Source: a virus
IMG/VR virus record: IMGVR_UViG_3300032516_000103
Coordinates: 1-32,715 of that record
Reading direction: 5' to 3' (one strand)
DNA: 32,715 bases
In this document: one piece after another, positions 8,839 through 16,571 of the stretch
Layout of the letters: every line of letters starts with the position of its first letter
Position numbering within the stretch: position 1 is the first letter of the stretch
The notes under the pieces: generated by a model
The model's input: only the letters and a program-made list of their open reading frames with translations
Told to the model about the DNA's origin: nothing
Databases searched by the model: none
Translations under genes and position numbers: made by a program

Positions 8839-9187
8839 ACGCTGCTAGTTTCTCTTCGTAGTCTAAATCAGCTGCAGGAAGTCTACCTTCAACGAGAGTT
8901 TCGTAGAGAATTTCAAAGTGTCGATTTTCTTCTTGTAACGATGCATAATTGTGTTTGAACATCGTATTAGCCAACTTTTTAATTTGCTTTTTTTCGATAC
9001 CTGTACCACTTGAAGCATCTCCGATCGTCTCCTTGATCGCCTCGCGTGAGTCTTCAATTTGTTTCATGTATTCGGTAATCGTAACGAGCATTGTCTTGAA
9101 TTTCCGACGTTCGTCAGTATCATTAACAACGTTTGTTACACTTTGATCTTGCGATGGTTTTGGTTGTTTCTTTTTGCTCTTGACCAT
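8837..9187 (-). CDS. DsbA-like double-stranded DNA-binding protein (tentative)
   Basis: 116 residues. A Lys/Gln/Ser-rich N-terminal tail (MVKSKKKQPKPSQDQS) is followed by an all-helical region. The C-terminal stretch GIEKKQIKKLANTMFKHNY, then EENRHFEILYETLVEG, resembles T4 DsbA, which has the same order of 'lgv-kk-..l...yk.n' and '..e.ve.LYd...'. T4 DsbA binds late promoter DNA and enhances late transcription. AAGGAG at good spacing fixes ATG 9187, so the gene truly overlaps the transglycosylase gene by 65 bases. The similarity is short; a generic helical DNA-binding protein is the alternative. Confidence 0.5.
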   Translation of the reverse strand: MVKSKKKQPKPSQDQSVTNVVNDTDERRKFKTMLVTITEYMKQIEDSREAIKETIGDASSGTGIEKKQIKKLANTMFKHNYASLQEENRHFEILYETLVEGRLPAADLDYEEKLAA

Positions 9188-9914
9188 ATTGTTCTCCTTG
9201 TAATTGACCTTTTATTCCCAACCAATTGTCCGGTAGGGTGGAATAATAATCAACAGATACTGTTGTAATCGTTTGACTTTCCTCGATCTTTTTGTTGAGA
9301 ATTTTTAAAATTGGTAACCAGTGTCGTACCTTTGTAACGTAGATACTTTTTGGTGCATTTGGTCGGTTCATGGCATTTCCAATACCCATGTTATATGCCG
9401 CAACTGTCCGAGCCCACTGATGTTTAACCATATCAAAATACATCGTATACAACATAATACCCATACGAACATTCAACTTATGATCAGTGAGAAGCAGTTG
9501 CATGATCTCCTTATCTTTCACAGATTTCAATACACGTTCTCCAAAATACTGAACACGCAAGTTATCATTATCTCGAAACAGCACTCTAGCTGTTGGGATA
9601 GTTAATTGCATCCAACCATATGAACGACGATTTGGATGTGCACGTGGCAGTCCAATTGAACCACCTGTTCCTGCTTGCGTTTCAACCATCATAATTGCCT
9701 GCAGTGTTAACAAGTGTTCTTGTGCATTCATTTCTGTTACTACTTCCCGAAGCAATTTCAGGTTTTGAACTGCAATGTTGGTAAATGTGAAGGACTTGTT
9801 ACTATTAATAACAATTGCTCCTTCGGCACTTGTCTGAGCTGCGCAGAATGACGCAGAGAAAAGTGAAACTAAAAACCAAAGCATTGCAGCGAGGCATGTT
9901 AATAATGTCTTCAT
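9123..9914 (-). CDS. Secreted lytic transglycosylase (SLT domain)
   Basis: I chose ATG 9914, which follows AAAGGAGGA at good spacing, instead of an in-frame start at 9950. It gives a clean signal peptide (MKTLLTCLAAMLWFLVSLFSASFCAA). The mature protein has SLT (goose-lysozyme-like) features: a catalytic Glu in MMVETQAG, the GWMQLTIPTARVL segment (family: G-x-M-Q-[I/L].P.TA), a middle segment KLNVRMGIMLY (family: N...G...L), and AVAAYNMG-like VAAYNMGIGNAMN. These enzymes cleave the glycan strand of peptidoglycan without water. Export by signal peptide points to action on the periplasmic wall, either lysis or as part of the virion. It overlaps the DsbA-like gene by 65 bases. Confidence 0.85.
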   Translation of the reverse strand: MKTLLTCLAAMLWFLVSLFSASFCAAQTSAEGAIVINSNKSFTFTNIAVQNLKLLREVVTEMNAQEHLLTLQAIMMVETQAGTGGSIGLPRAHPNRRSYGWMQLTIPTARVLFRDNDNLRVQYFGERVLKSVKDKEIMQLLLTDHKLNVRMGIMLYTMYFDMVKHQWARTVAAYNMGIGNAMNRPNAPKSIYVTKVRHWLPILKILNKKIEESQTITTVSVDYYSTLPDNWLGIKGQLQGEQYGQEQKETTKTIARSKCNKRC

Positions 9915-10017
9915 TGCGTTCCTCCTTTTCAGAGTGAATGAGAGCCCCACAGCATATTAAAAAAGCTGTTTGCATCTTACCTTACGTTTTCGCTATTGAG
10001 CAACTAGTAAGTCGATA

Positions 10018-10644
10018 TTACTTTGATTTTTGTGTAGAAAACCACGTTTGATAATTTCCAGGGAAGTCTTTTGGATTGTAAAGATAAGGACGATCGGCCG
10101 CCAAGTGGAACCGAACTTGAAATAAATCCCCTGCAAAAATGGGTGTTGTGATGTTGATAAAATGTGGATCGGCGGGAAACAACACCAGTGTTCCCCGTTG
10201 TGGGTTGAATCCAAAGTTGTGTTGCGGAAACTCTAATTTACCTCCGTATACGTCATAGTCTCTTTCAAATGGGATCTTGTCTTGAAAATCACTTAAAAAT
10301 ACCACCCCAGTTACATCACGACTAAGAGTACGAAGCCATTTTCCTCGTAAGAACTTGCTATTACCGCAAAGAAAATCCCCTTTACATCCTTGAGGAAACC
10401 ATTCAAACTCCATTGATTCAGTTCCCTTGTAAATGATGTTATAGTATTGCATAACTTCTGGTAGTAATAGTAGCAATCGTTCATAGATCATTGCTTCAGC
10501 CCGCTCTGAAGATTTGGTTGTCTTAATTTCAAGGCCATCTTTGTCAGCGTCGGGAACGTTAAAATCCATGTAATCCACAATCACATCACAGTGGTGAGGC
10601 GATAAGAATTCGTCTATTACGAAAAATGGTGATTTATTAGTCAT
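10018..10644 (-). CDS. 2OG-Fe(II) oxygenase-like (prolyl 4-hydroxylase fold), HxD motif not seen
   Basis: About 208 residues from the ATG at 10644, which overlaps the end of the preceding protease gene. The double-stranded beta-helix pattern is clear: FFVIDEFLSP near the start, a central RDVTGVVFLSDFQD, DVYGGKLEFPQHNFGF, then PQRGTLVLFPADPHFIN (distal His region) and GDLFQVRFHL (2-oxoglutarate-binding Arg). Where active members carry the first iron-binding H-x-D, the sequence here reads CKGDFLCGNSKF, with no such motif. It may be inactive or use other ligands. Related oxygenase genes are common in T4-like phages and their substrates are unknown. A larger protein from an upstream start (10662) is possible but less likely. 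Confidence 0.72.
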   Translation of the reverse strand: MTNKSPFFVIDEFLSPHHCDVIVDYMDFNVPDADKDGLEIKTTKSSERAEAMIYERLLLLLPEVMQYYNIIYKGTESMEFEWFPQGCKGDFLCGNSKFLRGKWLRTLSRDVTGVVFLSDFQDKIPFERDYDVYGGKLEFPQHNFGFNPQRGTLVLFPADPHFINITTPIFAGDLFQVRFHLAADRPYLYNPKDFPGNYQTWFSTQKSK

Positions 10645-11200
10645 CTTTGAGATTGCGTACAACTACTGTACGCATGTGTGTTAATAGCTCAGCAATTGTC
10701 ATATCTGATTCAGCAAGAATTTCAATTGCTTCGATAATTTTTGCATTGGCAATTTTAACACTAACATCTTCAGGAACAGATGGTGCAACCGGGGGTTCAC
10801 TACCATCCTTTGCAACATCAATTACAAAGTTACCTGCTTTTAGAACGTTTTGTCCAACAAGAACTGGAGTGTCCATATTGGAACGATCGTTGAGATTGAA
10901 TACAACACCTTGTATCTGAACACCATCGACTTCAATATCAACTTTAATTGTTGGGCGTTCATTTGCACCACCATCAGCAGAATGAACTTCCTGATGTCCA
11001 GCCAAATCCATTGTAAATCGTCGACCACCCAGTGCTTTAGACGTAAAAGTAATCTGATTACCATTTACTTCCGTAGAATCAGCATGGAGTGAAGAAGTAG
11101 TTGCTCCACTATCAACTTTCGCATCGACTTCTACACCATCGGCAAAGTTGGTAAATTTAACCTTAGTCGTATCACCAAGAACGTGCTGATTGTCCATCAT
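10637..11200 (-). CDS. Retropepsin-like protease (RimB / 'ATP-dependent zinc protease' family)
   Basis: 187 residues. The aspartic-protease signature appears as AKVDSGATTSSLHA (about residues 27-40), followed by GGRRFTMDLAGH and the family's second motif TPVLVGQNVLKAGNFVIDV (about 110-128). This family is often annotated as a zinc protease but has the retropepsin D-[ST]-G-A signature. A C-terminal extension of about 55 residues is rich in Pro and then helical. A late-type promoter sits just upstream and AGGGG precedes the ATGATG start. It is paired with the 2OG oxygenase-like gene, suggesting one late unit. Substrate unknown. Confidence 0.72.
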   Translation of the reverse strand: MMDNQHVLGDTTKVKFTNFADGVEVDAKVDSGATTSSLHADSTEVNGNQITFTSKALGGRRFTMDLAGHQEVHSADGGANERPTIKVDIEVDGVQIQGVVFNLNDRSNMDTPVLVGQNVLKAGNFVIDVAKDGSEPPVAPSVPEDVSVKIANAKIIEAIEILAESDMTIAELLTHMRTVVVRNLKDD

Positions 11201-11206
11201 AAGCCC

Positions 11207-11866
11207 CTATCTTTTGCTGTAATACGTATTTATGCGGTCAATCAACGGTCGAATCCATGTTTCTACTTGAGCTTTGAAAACAAGCGGTACAATTCCCTTT
11301 TCAACAGACATAACAATGACAACGTTATCGATTTGGATATTATATACCTCGTCAAACATCAGTGCATATGCTGTAGTTTGGAGATAGTAATCCTCAATCA
11401 TTTGTTTGTACTTGTCGTTTGTAGAAGTCTTAAAGTCAACAACAGATAATACCCCATCCCACTCAGCGATACAATCAGCGCGTCCTGCTACCTTGAGAAT
11501 ATTGCTATAAAGGGGAATTTCTTGAGCATAGATGTTGTTAACCTTCTTTAGAAGCAATTTCAAAGAATGAAATTCGGCGGCAGTTTCTTTGGGTTGATTT
11601 TCTGTTGGATTTGGATGATTATTCAGATACTTCTCAGCCATGAAATGAACAGCTGTACCACGATCCGCTGCTCGTTGCATTTCCTTGTTTGCTGCAACTT
11701 CACCCAGAGAAGTACGCCATTCCTGAAGCCAGGGCTTCTCCTTATGACCAAGTAGCGTTGTGATCGAGGGATACACGGCACCTTGTGGTGTTGTATAATA
11801 TCGACCCTTGGGTGTATCTTGAACGGAAATTGCTTTATGGGAAATCGTATCGTTGTGTACGAACAT
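11207..11866 (-). CDS. PD-(D/E)XK nuclease superfamily protein
   Basis: 219 residues. The Cas4/RecB-type active site is visible as VAGRADCIAEWDG (GxxD, about 143-155) followed by LSVVDFKTST (D-x-K, about 157-166), then a helix with YYLQTTAYALM that matches the QxxxY motif. An upstream helix contains GTAVHFMAEKYL, the usual His of motif I. The start ATG 11866 lies directly after the stop of the preceding gene (TAATATG) and after AGGA, better than the frame's first ATG. Such phage enzymes trim or recycle DNA ends. It follows two late-type genes, so it may be expressed late; recombination or packaging roles are speculative. Confidence 0.83.
   Translation of the reverse strand: MFVHNDTISHKAISVQDTPKGRYYTTPQGAVYPSITTLLGHKEKPWLQEWRTSLGEVAANKEMQRAADRGTAVHFMAEKYLNNHPNPTENQPKETAAEFHSLKLLLKKVNNIYAQEIPLYSNILKVAGRADCIAEWDGVLSVVDFKTSTNDKYKQMIEDYYLQTTAYALMFDEVYNIQIDNVVIVMSVEKGIVPLVFKAQVETWIRPLIDRINTYYSKR
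11227..11234 (-). promoter_or_regulatory. Late-type promoter CATAAATA
   Basis: CATAAATA on the minus strand, inside the 3' end of the nuclease gene, about 27 bases before the protease start. It differs from the T4 late octamer only at the first base and overlaps a 10-bp palindrome AATACGTATT. Confidence 0.6.
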
Positions 11867-11867
11867 A

Positions 11868-12170
11868 TTATCCTGGTTGTCCGGGCGTTTGAGCACCAGC
11901 ACTACCAGGAGTTGTTGTACCTGTAGTTGGAGTGTTTGGTTTCACCATTTGGCCCTGTTGTTCTTTTTCAGCCGCTGCGCGCTCTCGTTCAATCTGAGGC
12001 ATCAGTGCCTGTTTTTGTTTCTGTAGGCCCATTTTCTTCATATTAATAGGTTGAGTCAACCGTTGTAGTTGATTATCCAACGTTGCCATCATGGTGTCCA
12101 ACTGTGCAACTTTTGATGCAGCATCCTCGTCCAAGGCTTGCTGAATGAATTCTTTAAATGAAAGAGACAT
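11868..12170 (-). CDS. Possible internal/core protein with capsid-targeting-like leader
   Basis: 100 residues. It starts MSLSFKEFIQQALDEDAAS, which resembles the leader of T4 internal proteins (MKTYQEFIAEA) and contains L-x-E (LDE, residues 13-15), the T4 prohead-protease consensus. The middle is helical and Gln/Lys-rich (QLDTMMATLDNQLQRL, MKKMGLQKQKQALMPQ), and the C-terminus is Pro/Gly/Thr-rich (TPTTGTTTPGSAGAQTPG). The start overlaps the stop of the scaffold-like gene (TAATG). No known family was recognised; a prohead core or packaged protein is the best guess. Confidence 0.6.
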   Translation of the reverse strand: MSLSFKEFIQQALDEDAASKVAQLDTMMATLDNQLQRLTQPINMKKMGLQKQKQALMPQIERERAAAEKEQQGQMVKPNTPTTGTTTPGSAGAQTPGQPG

Positions 12171-13201
12171 TATTTGATCCTTTTCAGAATGAAATTGGCA
12201 AGATGAGAAGCAGGAATTCTACCACGAACACCAACAGCACGCCTGCCGATTTCCTCTTCTTCCTCTTTGGAACCTAACTCGGGTTCCTGAGGGATTGCAT
12301 TTTGGTCACCAGCAGTTTCTCGTTTCCATTGTGCAAGTTTAGCAAGTTGTTTGGATTCTTTCTTTTCTTCTTGCTTCTTCTTGTAATATTCTTCCATATC
12401 CATATTTTCTTCTTCTTGCTTAACACGTGCAACAGACCCACGTTCACCAGCTTGAAACCCCTTAGTTTCAGCTTCCTTTTGACGTGCAACAGCTTCAGCC
12501 TTGCGAGCATCAGCATCAGCACGCATCATATCAATAACTTGTGTCAGTAATGATGTGACTTCGGTCTCACCACCTGCAGCGGGTGTTTCCATACCTGCAT
12601 CAGCACCCATATCAACAGGAGGTTGTTCTCCTGGTGGAGCATTTGGATCCACTCCAGGTTGACCTTGATCGGCAACAGCTTGACTTTCTTCAGCGTCTTC
12701 TTCAACATCTGGCCAAGCAACATCAAGAATACTGAAACGATCACGAAGACGGAAGAGAACTTCAGCTACTTCTGGTGTGCGATCTTCATGTTCTTCTTCG
12801 GCAGCCAAGTATGCACCAAGAGCATTTTCGAATTCATCGGCTTGATCGGCCTGAACAGTAACTCGAACGATATTACCTTTGTCATCTTCTAGACCAAAGG
12901 TAGTAGCATTTTGACGATCAATTTTGTCTTTCTTTTCGAGAGATTTTAGCTTTGCAATTACTTCGGTTTGATCGAACTTCGGGTGGCCCATTGTTGGATC
13001 TTGATGTTCGCGCTGCTCAACTTCACTTAAACGTGTGAACGCTTCTTGGAGACCAATACCAGCCTTTTTCTTTGGTTTGCGAGTTTTCTTTATAGCACTT
13101 TTACTTGCCATGGAAAATAATGGCATTGAGTAACCAGCTATTGCGCCCGCACCTACAGAGCCACCTGCGGCATCCTCATTGAGTTTCTTGAGCAATTCCA
13201 T
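12170..13201 (-). CDS. Scaffold/prohead-core-like acidic protein
   Basis: 343 residues if started at ATG 13201, which follows AAAAGGAAAG; the frame continues to 13231, but that start would precede the predicted late transcript start. Order: leader MELLKKLNEDAAGG (L-x-E at residues 7-9), a basic segment (KSAIKKTRKPKKK), a helical domain, a very acidic Pro/Gly-rich linker (about 165-215, DVEEDAEESQAVAD and PPGEQPPVD) and a long charged coiled coil rich in Glu, Lys and Gln. Low complexity, high charge and coiled coil are typical of scaffolding or core proteins. No enzymatic motif was found. Its late promoter and the adjacent leader-bearing gene support a role in head assembly. Confidence 0.55.
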   Translation of the reverse strand: MELLKKLNEDAAGGSVGAGAIAGYSMPLFSMASKSAIKKTRKPKKKAGIGLQEAFTRLSEVEQREHQDPTMGHPKFDQTEVIAKLKSLEKKDKIDRQNATTFGLEDDKGNIVRVTVQADQADEFENALGAYLAAEEEHEDRTPEVAEVLFRLRDRFSILDVAWPDVEEDAEESQAVADQGQPGVDPNAPPGEQPPVDMGADAGMETPAAGGETEVTSLLTQVIDMMRADADARKAEAVARQKEAETKGFQAGERGSVARVKQEEENMDMEEYYKKKQEEKKESKQLAKLAQWKRETAGDQNAIPQEPELGSKEEEEEIGRRAVGVRGRIPASHLANFILKRIK

Positions 13202-13231
13202 ACGCGCTTTCCTTTTAAATGCTTGGTTCAT

Positions 13232-13239
13232 TATTTATG
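13232..13239 (-). promoter_or_regulatory. Late-type promoter CATAAATA
   Basis: CATAAATA on the minus strand. With T4 spacing the transcript would begin near 13226, leaving AAAAGGAAAG and the ATG at 13201 in the leader. This both supports the late call and fixes the downstream start of the scaffold-like gene. Confidence 0.62.
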
Positions 13240-13261
13240 ACCAGCACAGTGAAAAAGCCGT

Positions 13262-13588
13262 TTACTCAATGGTCTCTAGGTTATCAATGACAAAAGTGCG
13301 GTATTTCAACTCTACGTCGGGAGTTTGACTGGTATGTTCAAGCCATGTTTCGAAATTAAACATGCCAGCCAAGTAAGCCTCGCGATATTTCATGAAGTCC
13401 ATCCACAGATTTTGCAACTGAATCTGTTCTTGACCAGTATAATCGGTGACGTCAAAAGCCTTGATATTCTGTACAGCTGGAACTGCAAAGGGAATGATAG
13501 TTCTTTTGGTAACTTCACCCTTGCCGATGCTTGTGTATCGAATGTCGCAAATTGCTGCTTCTGCAATCTTAGAGATCTTGGTCGCCAT
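13262..13588 (-). CDS. Hypothetical protein, small beta-domain then helices
   Basis: 108 residues starting MATKISKIAEAAICD; ATG 13588 is seven bases after GGAG, a better fit than upstream Met codons. The first half (DIRYTSIGKGEVTKRTIIPFAVPAVQN, read as DIRYTSIGKGEV then TKRTIIPFAV) has the look of a small beta-rich nucleotide- or ligand-binding domain reminiscent of WYL-type domains. The second half is helical with many Trp/Tyr/Phe (NLWMDFMKYREAYLAG). It overlaps the upstream coiled-coil gene by about 20 bases and follows helicase in the same unit. I do not recognise it with confidence. Confidence 0.6.
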   Translation of the reverse strand: MATKISKIAEAAICDIRYTSIGKGEVTKRTIIPFAVPAVQNIKAFDVTDYTGQEQIQLQNLWMDFMKYREAYLAGMFNFETWLEHTSQTPDVELKYRTFVIDNLETIE

Positions 13589-13862
13589 CATTACTCTCCG
13601 GTGCATCATTTGCTACTTCTGGCAAAAATGCAGCTGCAGCTTTCATAGCAGCATCACGATCTGCTGTGATCGTTGTGTAAAGTTCACGCTGAAGATCACG
13701 GAGTGCTGCACGAAGCATCAAGAGGTCTGATTGTGCATCAACTTCTTTCTGACGCCACTCGTCGAACATTCCGACGAGTTGTTGAACGGTTGGGCTCATC
13801 TTTTCAACGGCGTAAGATTGGTCGTTGATATTGAGGGTTACTGTTGTTTGGATCTTTGGCAT
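13569..13862 (-). CDS. Hypothetical protein with coiled coil
   Basis: 97 residues. A short beta-like N-terminus (MPKIQTTVTLNINDQSYAV) precedes a long helix (about 28-65, LVGMFDEWRQKEVDAQSD and following) rich in Leu, Arg and Asp, then an Ala-rich and acidic tail ending SNDGDQDL. AAGGAG precedes ATG 13862, just 11 bases after the helicase stop, so it is in the helicase unit. Not recognised; a replication accessory role is possible. Confidence 0.65.
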   Translation of the reverse strand: MPKIQTTVTLNINDQSYAVEKMSPTVQQLVGMFDEWRQKEVDAQSDLLMLRAALRDLQRELYTTITADRDAAMKAAAAFLPEVANDAPESNDGDQDL

Positions 13863-13873
13863 TATTGTTCTCC

Positions 13874-15196
13874 TTATGTGTCCATTATGTCCAGTATAGA
13901 TCTCTTACTCTTTTCTGGCAAGCCTTTAATTGTAGATTTTCTTTCAATTGATCGCTGTAAATTACGATCGTCATCGTCTTCATTATCAGGATTGAGAATT
14001 CGGAGATATTTATTGTCCCATTTCATTGGAACAGTTTTGCCTACAGCATCACTGCTACGTGATTTTAAACACGTAAACATCATCACACCTTCCGCTTTCA
14101 TACTTCCTGTCATAACAATGGCCCATTGCCAGTCTACTGTATTTACTTTACTTAATCCACCGGCAGTGTGGCCTTGATTTAGTTCTTCAGCTTCAATTGC
14201 ACCTCTATTTAGTTGTGAAGCCGTCGCGATAAAAGCATTGTATTCTTTACCTAAATCATCAAGCTGTTCTGCGGCATATTTGTCTTTAACCCAAATATTA
14301 TCGTAAGACATTTTTTGATTTGTCCCCATTTTATCGAGATAATCAAGAATGATACTATCGGGTCTACGACCATACTTTAGTTCGTATTCTTTCAAATAAG
14401 CTCGTAATTGATTTGCATTTGTGTCACTTGGCAAATATTTGATAACTAATCTACCAAGACCTTTTGAAGCACTATTAACCTGATACGCAATCTGCTGATA
14501 TTCTCTTTCAACAAGTACAGAAGGAATGCCTGAGAACATAATGTCAAATCGCTGGGCAACAAGTTGCTCAGGAAGTTCAAGTGAAATGTACACGACATGT
14601 TTACCTTGATGTACAAAGTTATATGCAAGATTGGCCAATGTGATAGATTTACCAACACCAGAGTTTGCACAAAACATGATTACTTCACCGCGAGCCAACC
14701 CACCATTCATAAGATTATCAAGTGGACTAAAACCCATTGGTGTTCTTAATGGTTGTCGAACGAGTTCTTCCAGTCGTGACAGAGGATCATCAAAATAATC
14801 TAAACCAAGATCGTGATTAAGAGAAATGAGAATAGCTTCTTTCATTCCTTCTAAAATTTCATTGTACCGACCTTCTTTTGCTAATTCTGGAGCAGCATAT
14901 ACATTTCGCATTACGGCTCTTTGACGACAAAATGCTTCAATTTCATTTGTCGTGTATTTCACTTGATCAGATGTGATAACTCGTTTTTGAAGATTGAGTT
15001 TTGTTTCGGCGTAAATTTGTTCGAGCGATGGAAGGGAATGATATTGATCATAGTACATGTTAACGAACTCGAGACTCTTGCGGTACTCGGGATCGAAATA
15101 ATCTGGTTTGAGAATTGACTGACACACAGTATATGTATCAGGTGAAGAAAGCAAATACTCAAGCAATAATTGTTGCTTGTCTGCCTGATCTTTCAT
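13874..15196 (-). CDS. Replicative DNA helicase, DnaB family (T4 gp41-like)
   Basis: 440 residues, close to T4 gp41 (475). An N-terminal helical domain (about 1-145) is followed by the RecA-like core: Walker A in CANSGVGKSITLAN (about 178-190), a conserved Glu in VVYISLELPEQLVAQR, Walker B in SIILDYLDKM, and the H3-type segment IATASQLNRGA. The hexamer unwinds the fork and recruits primase, whose gene is at 30489-31490. ATG 15196 lies six bases after AAGGAG; the frame also has an in-frame TTG two codons earlier that lacks spacing. A strong sigma70-type promoter is directly upstream, making this an early unit between late units. Confidence 0.95.
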   Translation of the reverse strand: MKDQADKQQLLLEYLLSSPDTYTVCQSILKPDYFDPEYRKSLEFVNMYYDQYHSLPSLEQIYAETKLNLQKRVITSDQVKYTTNEIEAFCRQRAVMRNVYAAPELAKEGRYNEILEGMKEAILISLNHDLGLDYFDDPLSRLEELVRQPLRTPMGFSPLDNLMNGGLARGEVIMFCANSGVGKSITLANLAYNFVHQGKHVVYISLELPEQLVAQRFDIMFSGIPSVLVEREYQQIAYQVNSASKGLGRLVIKYLPSDTNANQLRAYLKEYELKYGRRPDSIILDYLDKMGTNQKMSYDNIWVKDKYAAEQLDDLGKEYNAFIATASQLNRGAIEAEELNQGHTAGGLSKVNTVDWQWAIVMTGSMKAEGVMMFTCLKSRSSDAVGKTVPMKWDNKYLRILNPDNEDDDDRNLQRSIERKSTIKGLPEKSKRSILDIMDT

Positions 15197-15226
15197 TGGC
15201 AACTCCTTGTTCTTATTGTGTTGATG

Positions 15227-15255
15227 ATTATAGGAGTAAACGAATAATTAGGCAA
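15227..15255 (-). promoter_or_regulatory. Sigma70-type promoter for helicase unit
   Basis: Minus strand TTGCCT (15250-15255), 17-base spacer, TATAAT (15227-15232). It overlaps the stop of the preceding virion-protein gene and gives a short leader ending at the helicase AAGGAG. Confidence 0.78.
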
Positions 15256-16234
15256 CAACGATTACTGGTGGGTAAATGGACCTGATTGCTGAAGGATTGG
15301 AATACATATTACCCAGATGATAATACGTTGCTGGATTTTGAGAATCGATTTGAGATATATCAATTACTTGATCTGGAATTCGATCGACAGGACCAAATGG
15401 AGAATTTCCAAGGAGAATAAAGTTTTCATTAATGTTCGGACTGAACCCGGTAAAATATACCGGCGATCCATCACTAATTAATCCGTTTGAGAAATATGCA
15501 GGACCAGGTATGTTTGTCAGAATATTAAAACTACGAACAGCATAATTTCGTCCACCAATATGAACAATATCAGCACCGACCCATGGAGAATTAACGGATG
15601 GAGCAGCGTCAATACCAACATATGACACAATTGTATCAGGCACATTGCCTTTATAAACAACTGTGACAGAAATCAATGCAGCAAAACTTGCTGTTGCAAT
15701 TGTAATTTCTCCGACATTGGTTAATAATTTATCAGGAACAACAGTTGTATTAATAACCTGAGGATTGACAAGGTTTTGTGAAGCAGTACCAATACACTGT
15801 GCAATACCACTCTCCGAACGAGTAAAAAATACATTGACGGTATTCAAATCAACCATAACAACTGTAAATTGATCTGGTGCTAATTCTACTTGAACAAACT
15901 CTCCGTTAGTATTCAGTTGGCGATTAACGAGAATTTGAACAACTGGTAATGAACCAAGATTGTGAGTAATCGTCCATTCAATATTAGCAATTGTTTGTGG
16001 ATGATTGAAAAGAATATTGCGAGGAAACCAATCTTGCAATCCAGGTACTTCCAATGGAAATGCTGGCGTGCTATTAATTTCTCGTACGTTCTTTACGGGG
16101 AAGAGTTTACCAGGACAATTTTCAGTAATGATGCATCGTTGAACAACATCAAAGCTGTATTGATTGAGTGGCACACGTGTGCGCCGTGTGCAAGTATCAC
16201 ATTGATAAACCACATCCCCACGGGTTGATTTCAC
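15248..16234 (-). CDS. Virion structural protein with N-terminal zinc-ribbon-like Cys cluster
   Basis: 328 residues. The start GTG at 16234 overlaps the stop of the preceding gene (GTGA). Near the N-terminus four Cys occur as CDTC ... C ... C (residues about 12-40), plausibly a small metal site. The rest is beta-rich. The stretch NIEWTITHNLGSLPVVQILVNR is a common element in phage tail and fibre proteins. Several Gly/Asn/Pro-rich loops follow, and the C-terminus is hydrophobic (IYPPVIVVA). Its unit begins at the late-type promoter near 17150. A baseplate or tail-associated protein is likely; the exact part cannot be named. Confidence 0.62.
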   Translation of the reverse strand: MKSTRGDVVYQCDTCTRRTRVPLNQYSFDVVQRCIITENCPGKLFPVKNVREINSTPAFPLEVPGLQDWFPRNILFNHPQTIANIEWTITHNLGSLPVVQILVNRQLNTNGEFVQVELAPDQFTVVMVDLNTVNVFFTRSESGIAQCIGTASQNLVNPQVINTTVVPDKLLTNVGEITIATASFAALISVTVVYKGNVPDTIVSYVGIDAAPSVNSPWVGADIVHIGGRNYAVRSFNILTNIPGPAYFSNGLISDGSPVYFTGFSPNINENFILLGNSPFGPVDRIPDQVIDISQIDSQNPATYYHLGNMYSNPSAIRSIYPPVIVVA

Positions 16235-16554
16235 TTAGGTATCCCTGTAGGAATTACCAAACCAGATACAGAACTGAGATATTCTTTTTCAAGAGCATCT
16301 GGCAAATCTGTTGATCGAGCCATAATGGCAGTTTTTGAAAGAAGCATAGACTTTTCTGTTCCACCTAGAGAAAAGATAAATGGTGCCAATGTTAATTTGA
16401 ATCCTTGTCGGCCTTCCCGGCCTTGGACAGGAACGGGCGCAATTTCACGTACATCTTCTAGTAAAAATTCTGCATCATTACCATGATTATCCATATTGAT
16501 TTTTGCAATGATTTCTTGACCATTAACCATTTTGAAAATACAGACTTGTGTCAT
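16231..16554 (-). CDS. Small beta-barrel protein, possibly LSm-like
   Basis: 107 residues. MTQVCIFKMVNGQEIIAKI followed by AEFLLEDVREIAPV has the short-strand order of LSm/Sm-like barrels (hydrophobic-NG-x-[E]-I-x-[A/G], then a Leu-rich strand). Later segments (FKLTLAPFIFSL) are hydrophobic strands. Such small barrel proteins are widespread in T4-like phages and mostly of unknown function. It sits between two late-type genes and overlaps the next by a GTGA junction. The assignment is structural guesswork. Confidence 0.55.
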   Translation of the reverse strand: MTQVCIFKMVNGQEIIAKINMDNHGNDAEFLLEDVREIAPVPVQGREGRQGFKLTLAPFIFSLGGTEKSMLLSKTAIMARSTDLPDALEKEYLSSVSGLVIPTGIPK

Positions 16555-16571
16555 ACAATTATCCTTTATTG

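Noticed and set aside
9955-9978. ACAGC ... GCTGT inverted repeat upstream of the transglycosylase gene
   Set aside because: The 5-bp stem has a long AT-rich loop and no clear T-tract for either strand; too weak to call a terminator.
9968-10010. TTGCTC and TAAGAT as a promoter for the transglycosylase gene
   Set aside because: Spacing is 18 and the -10 is poor compared with the other sigma70-type promoters here.
11220-11231. AATACGTATT palindrome as an operator
   Set aside because: Short, AT-rich and overlapping a late-type promoter; no second copy was seen elsewhere.
12302-12550. Plus-strand Phe/Leu-rich frame that looks membrane-like
   Set aside because: It is the antisense of the Glu/Lys-rich coiled coil of the scaffold-like gene, which always yields Phe/Leu-rich translation.
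14007-14016. AATAAATA on the minus strand within the helicase gene
   Set aside because: It is inside a coding region, more than 100 bases from the next start, and not followed by a good ribosome site; probably chance.
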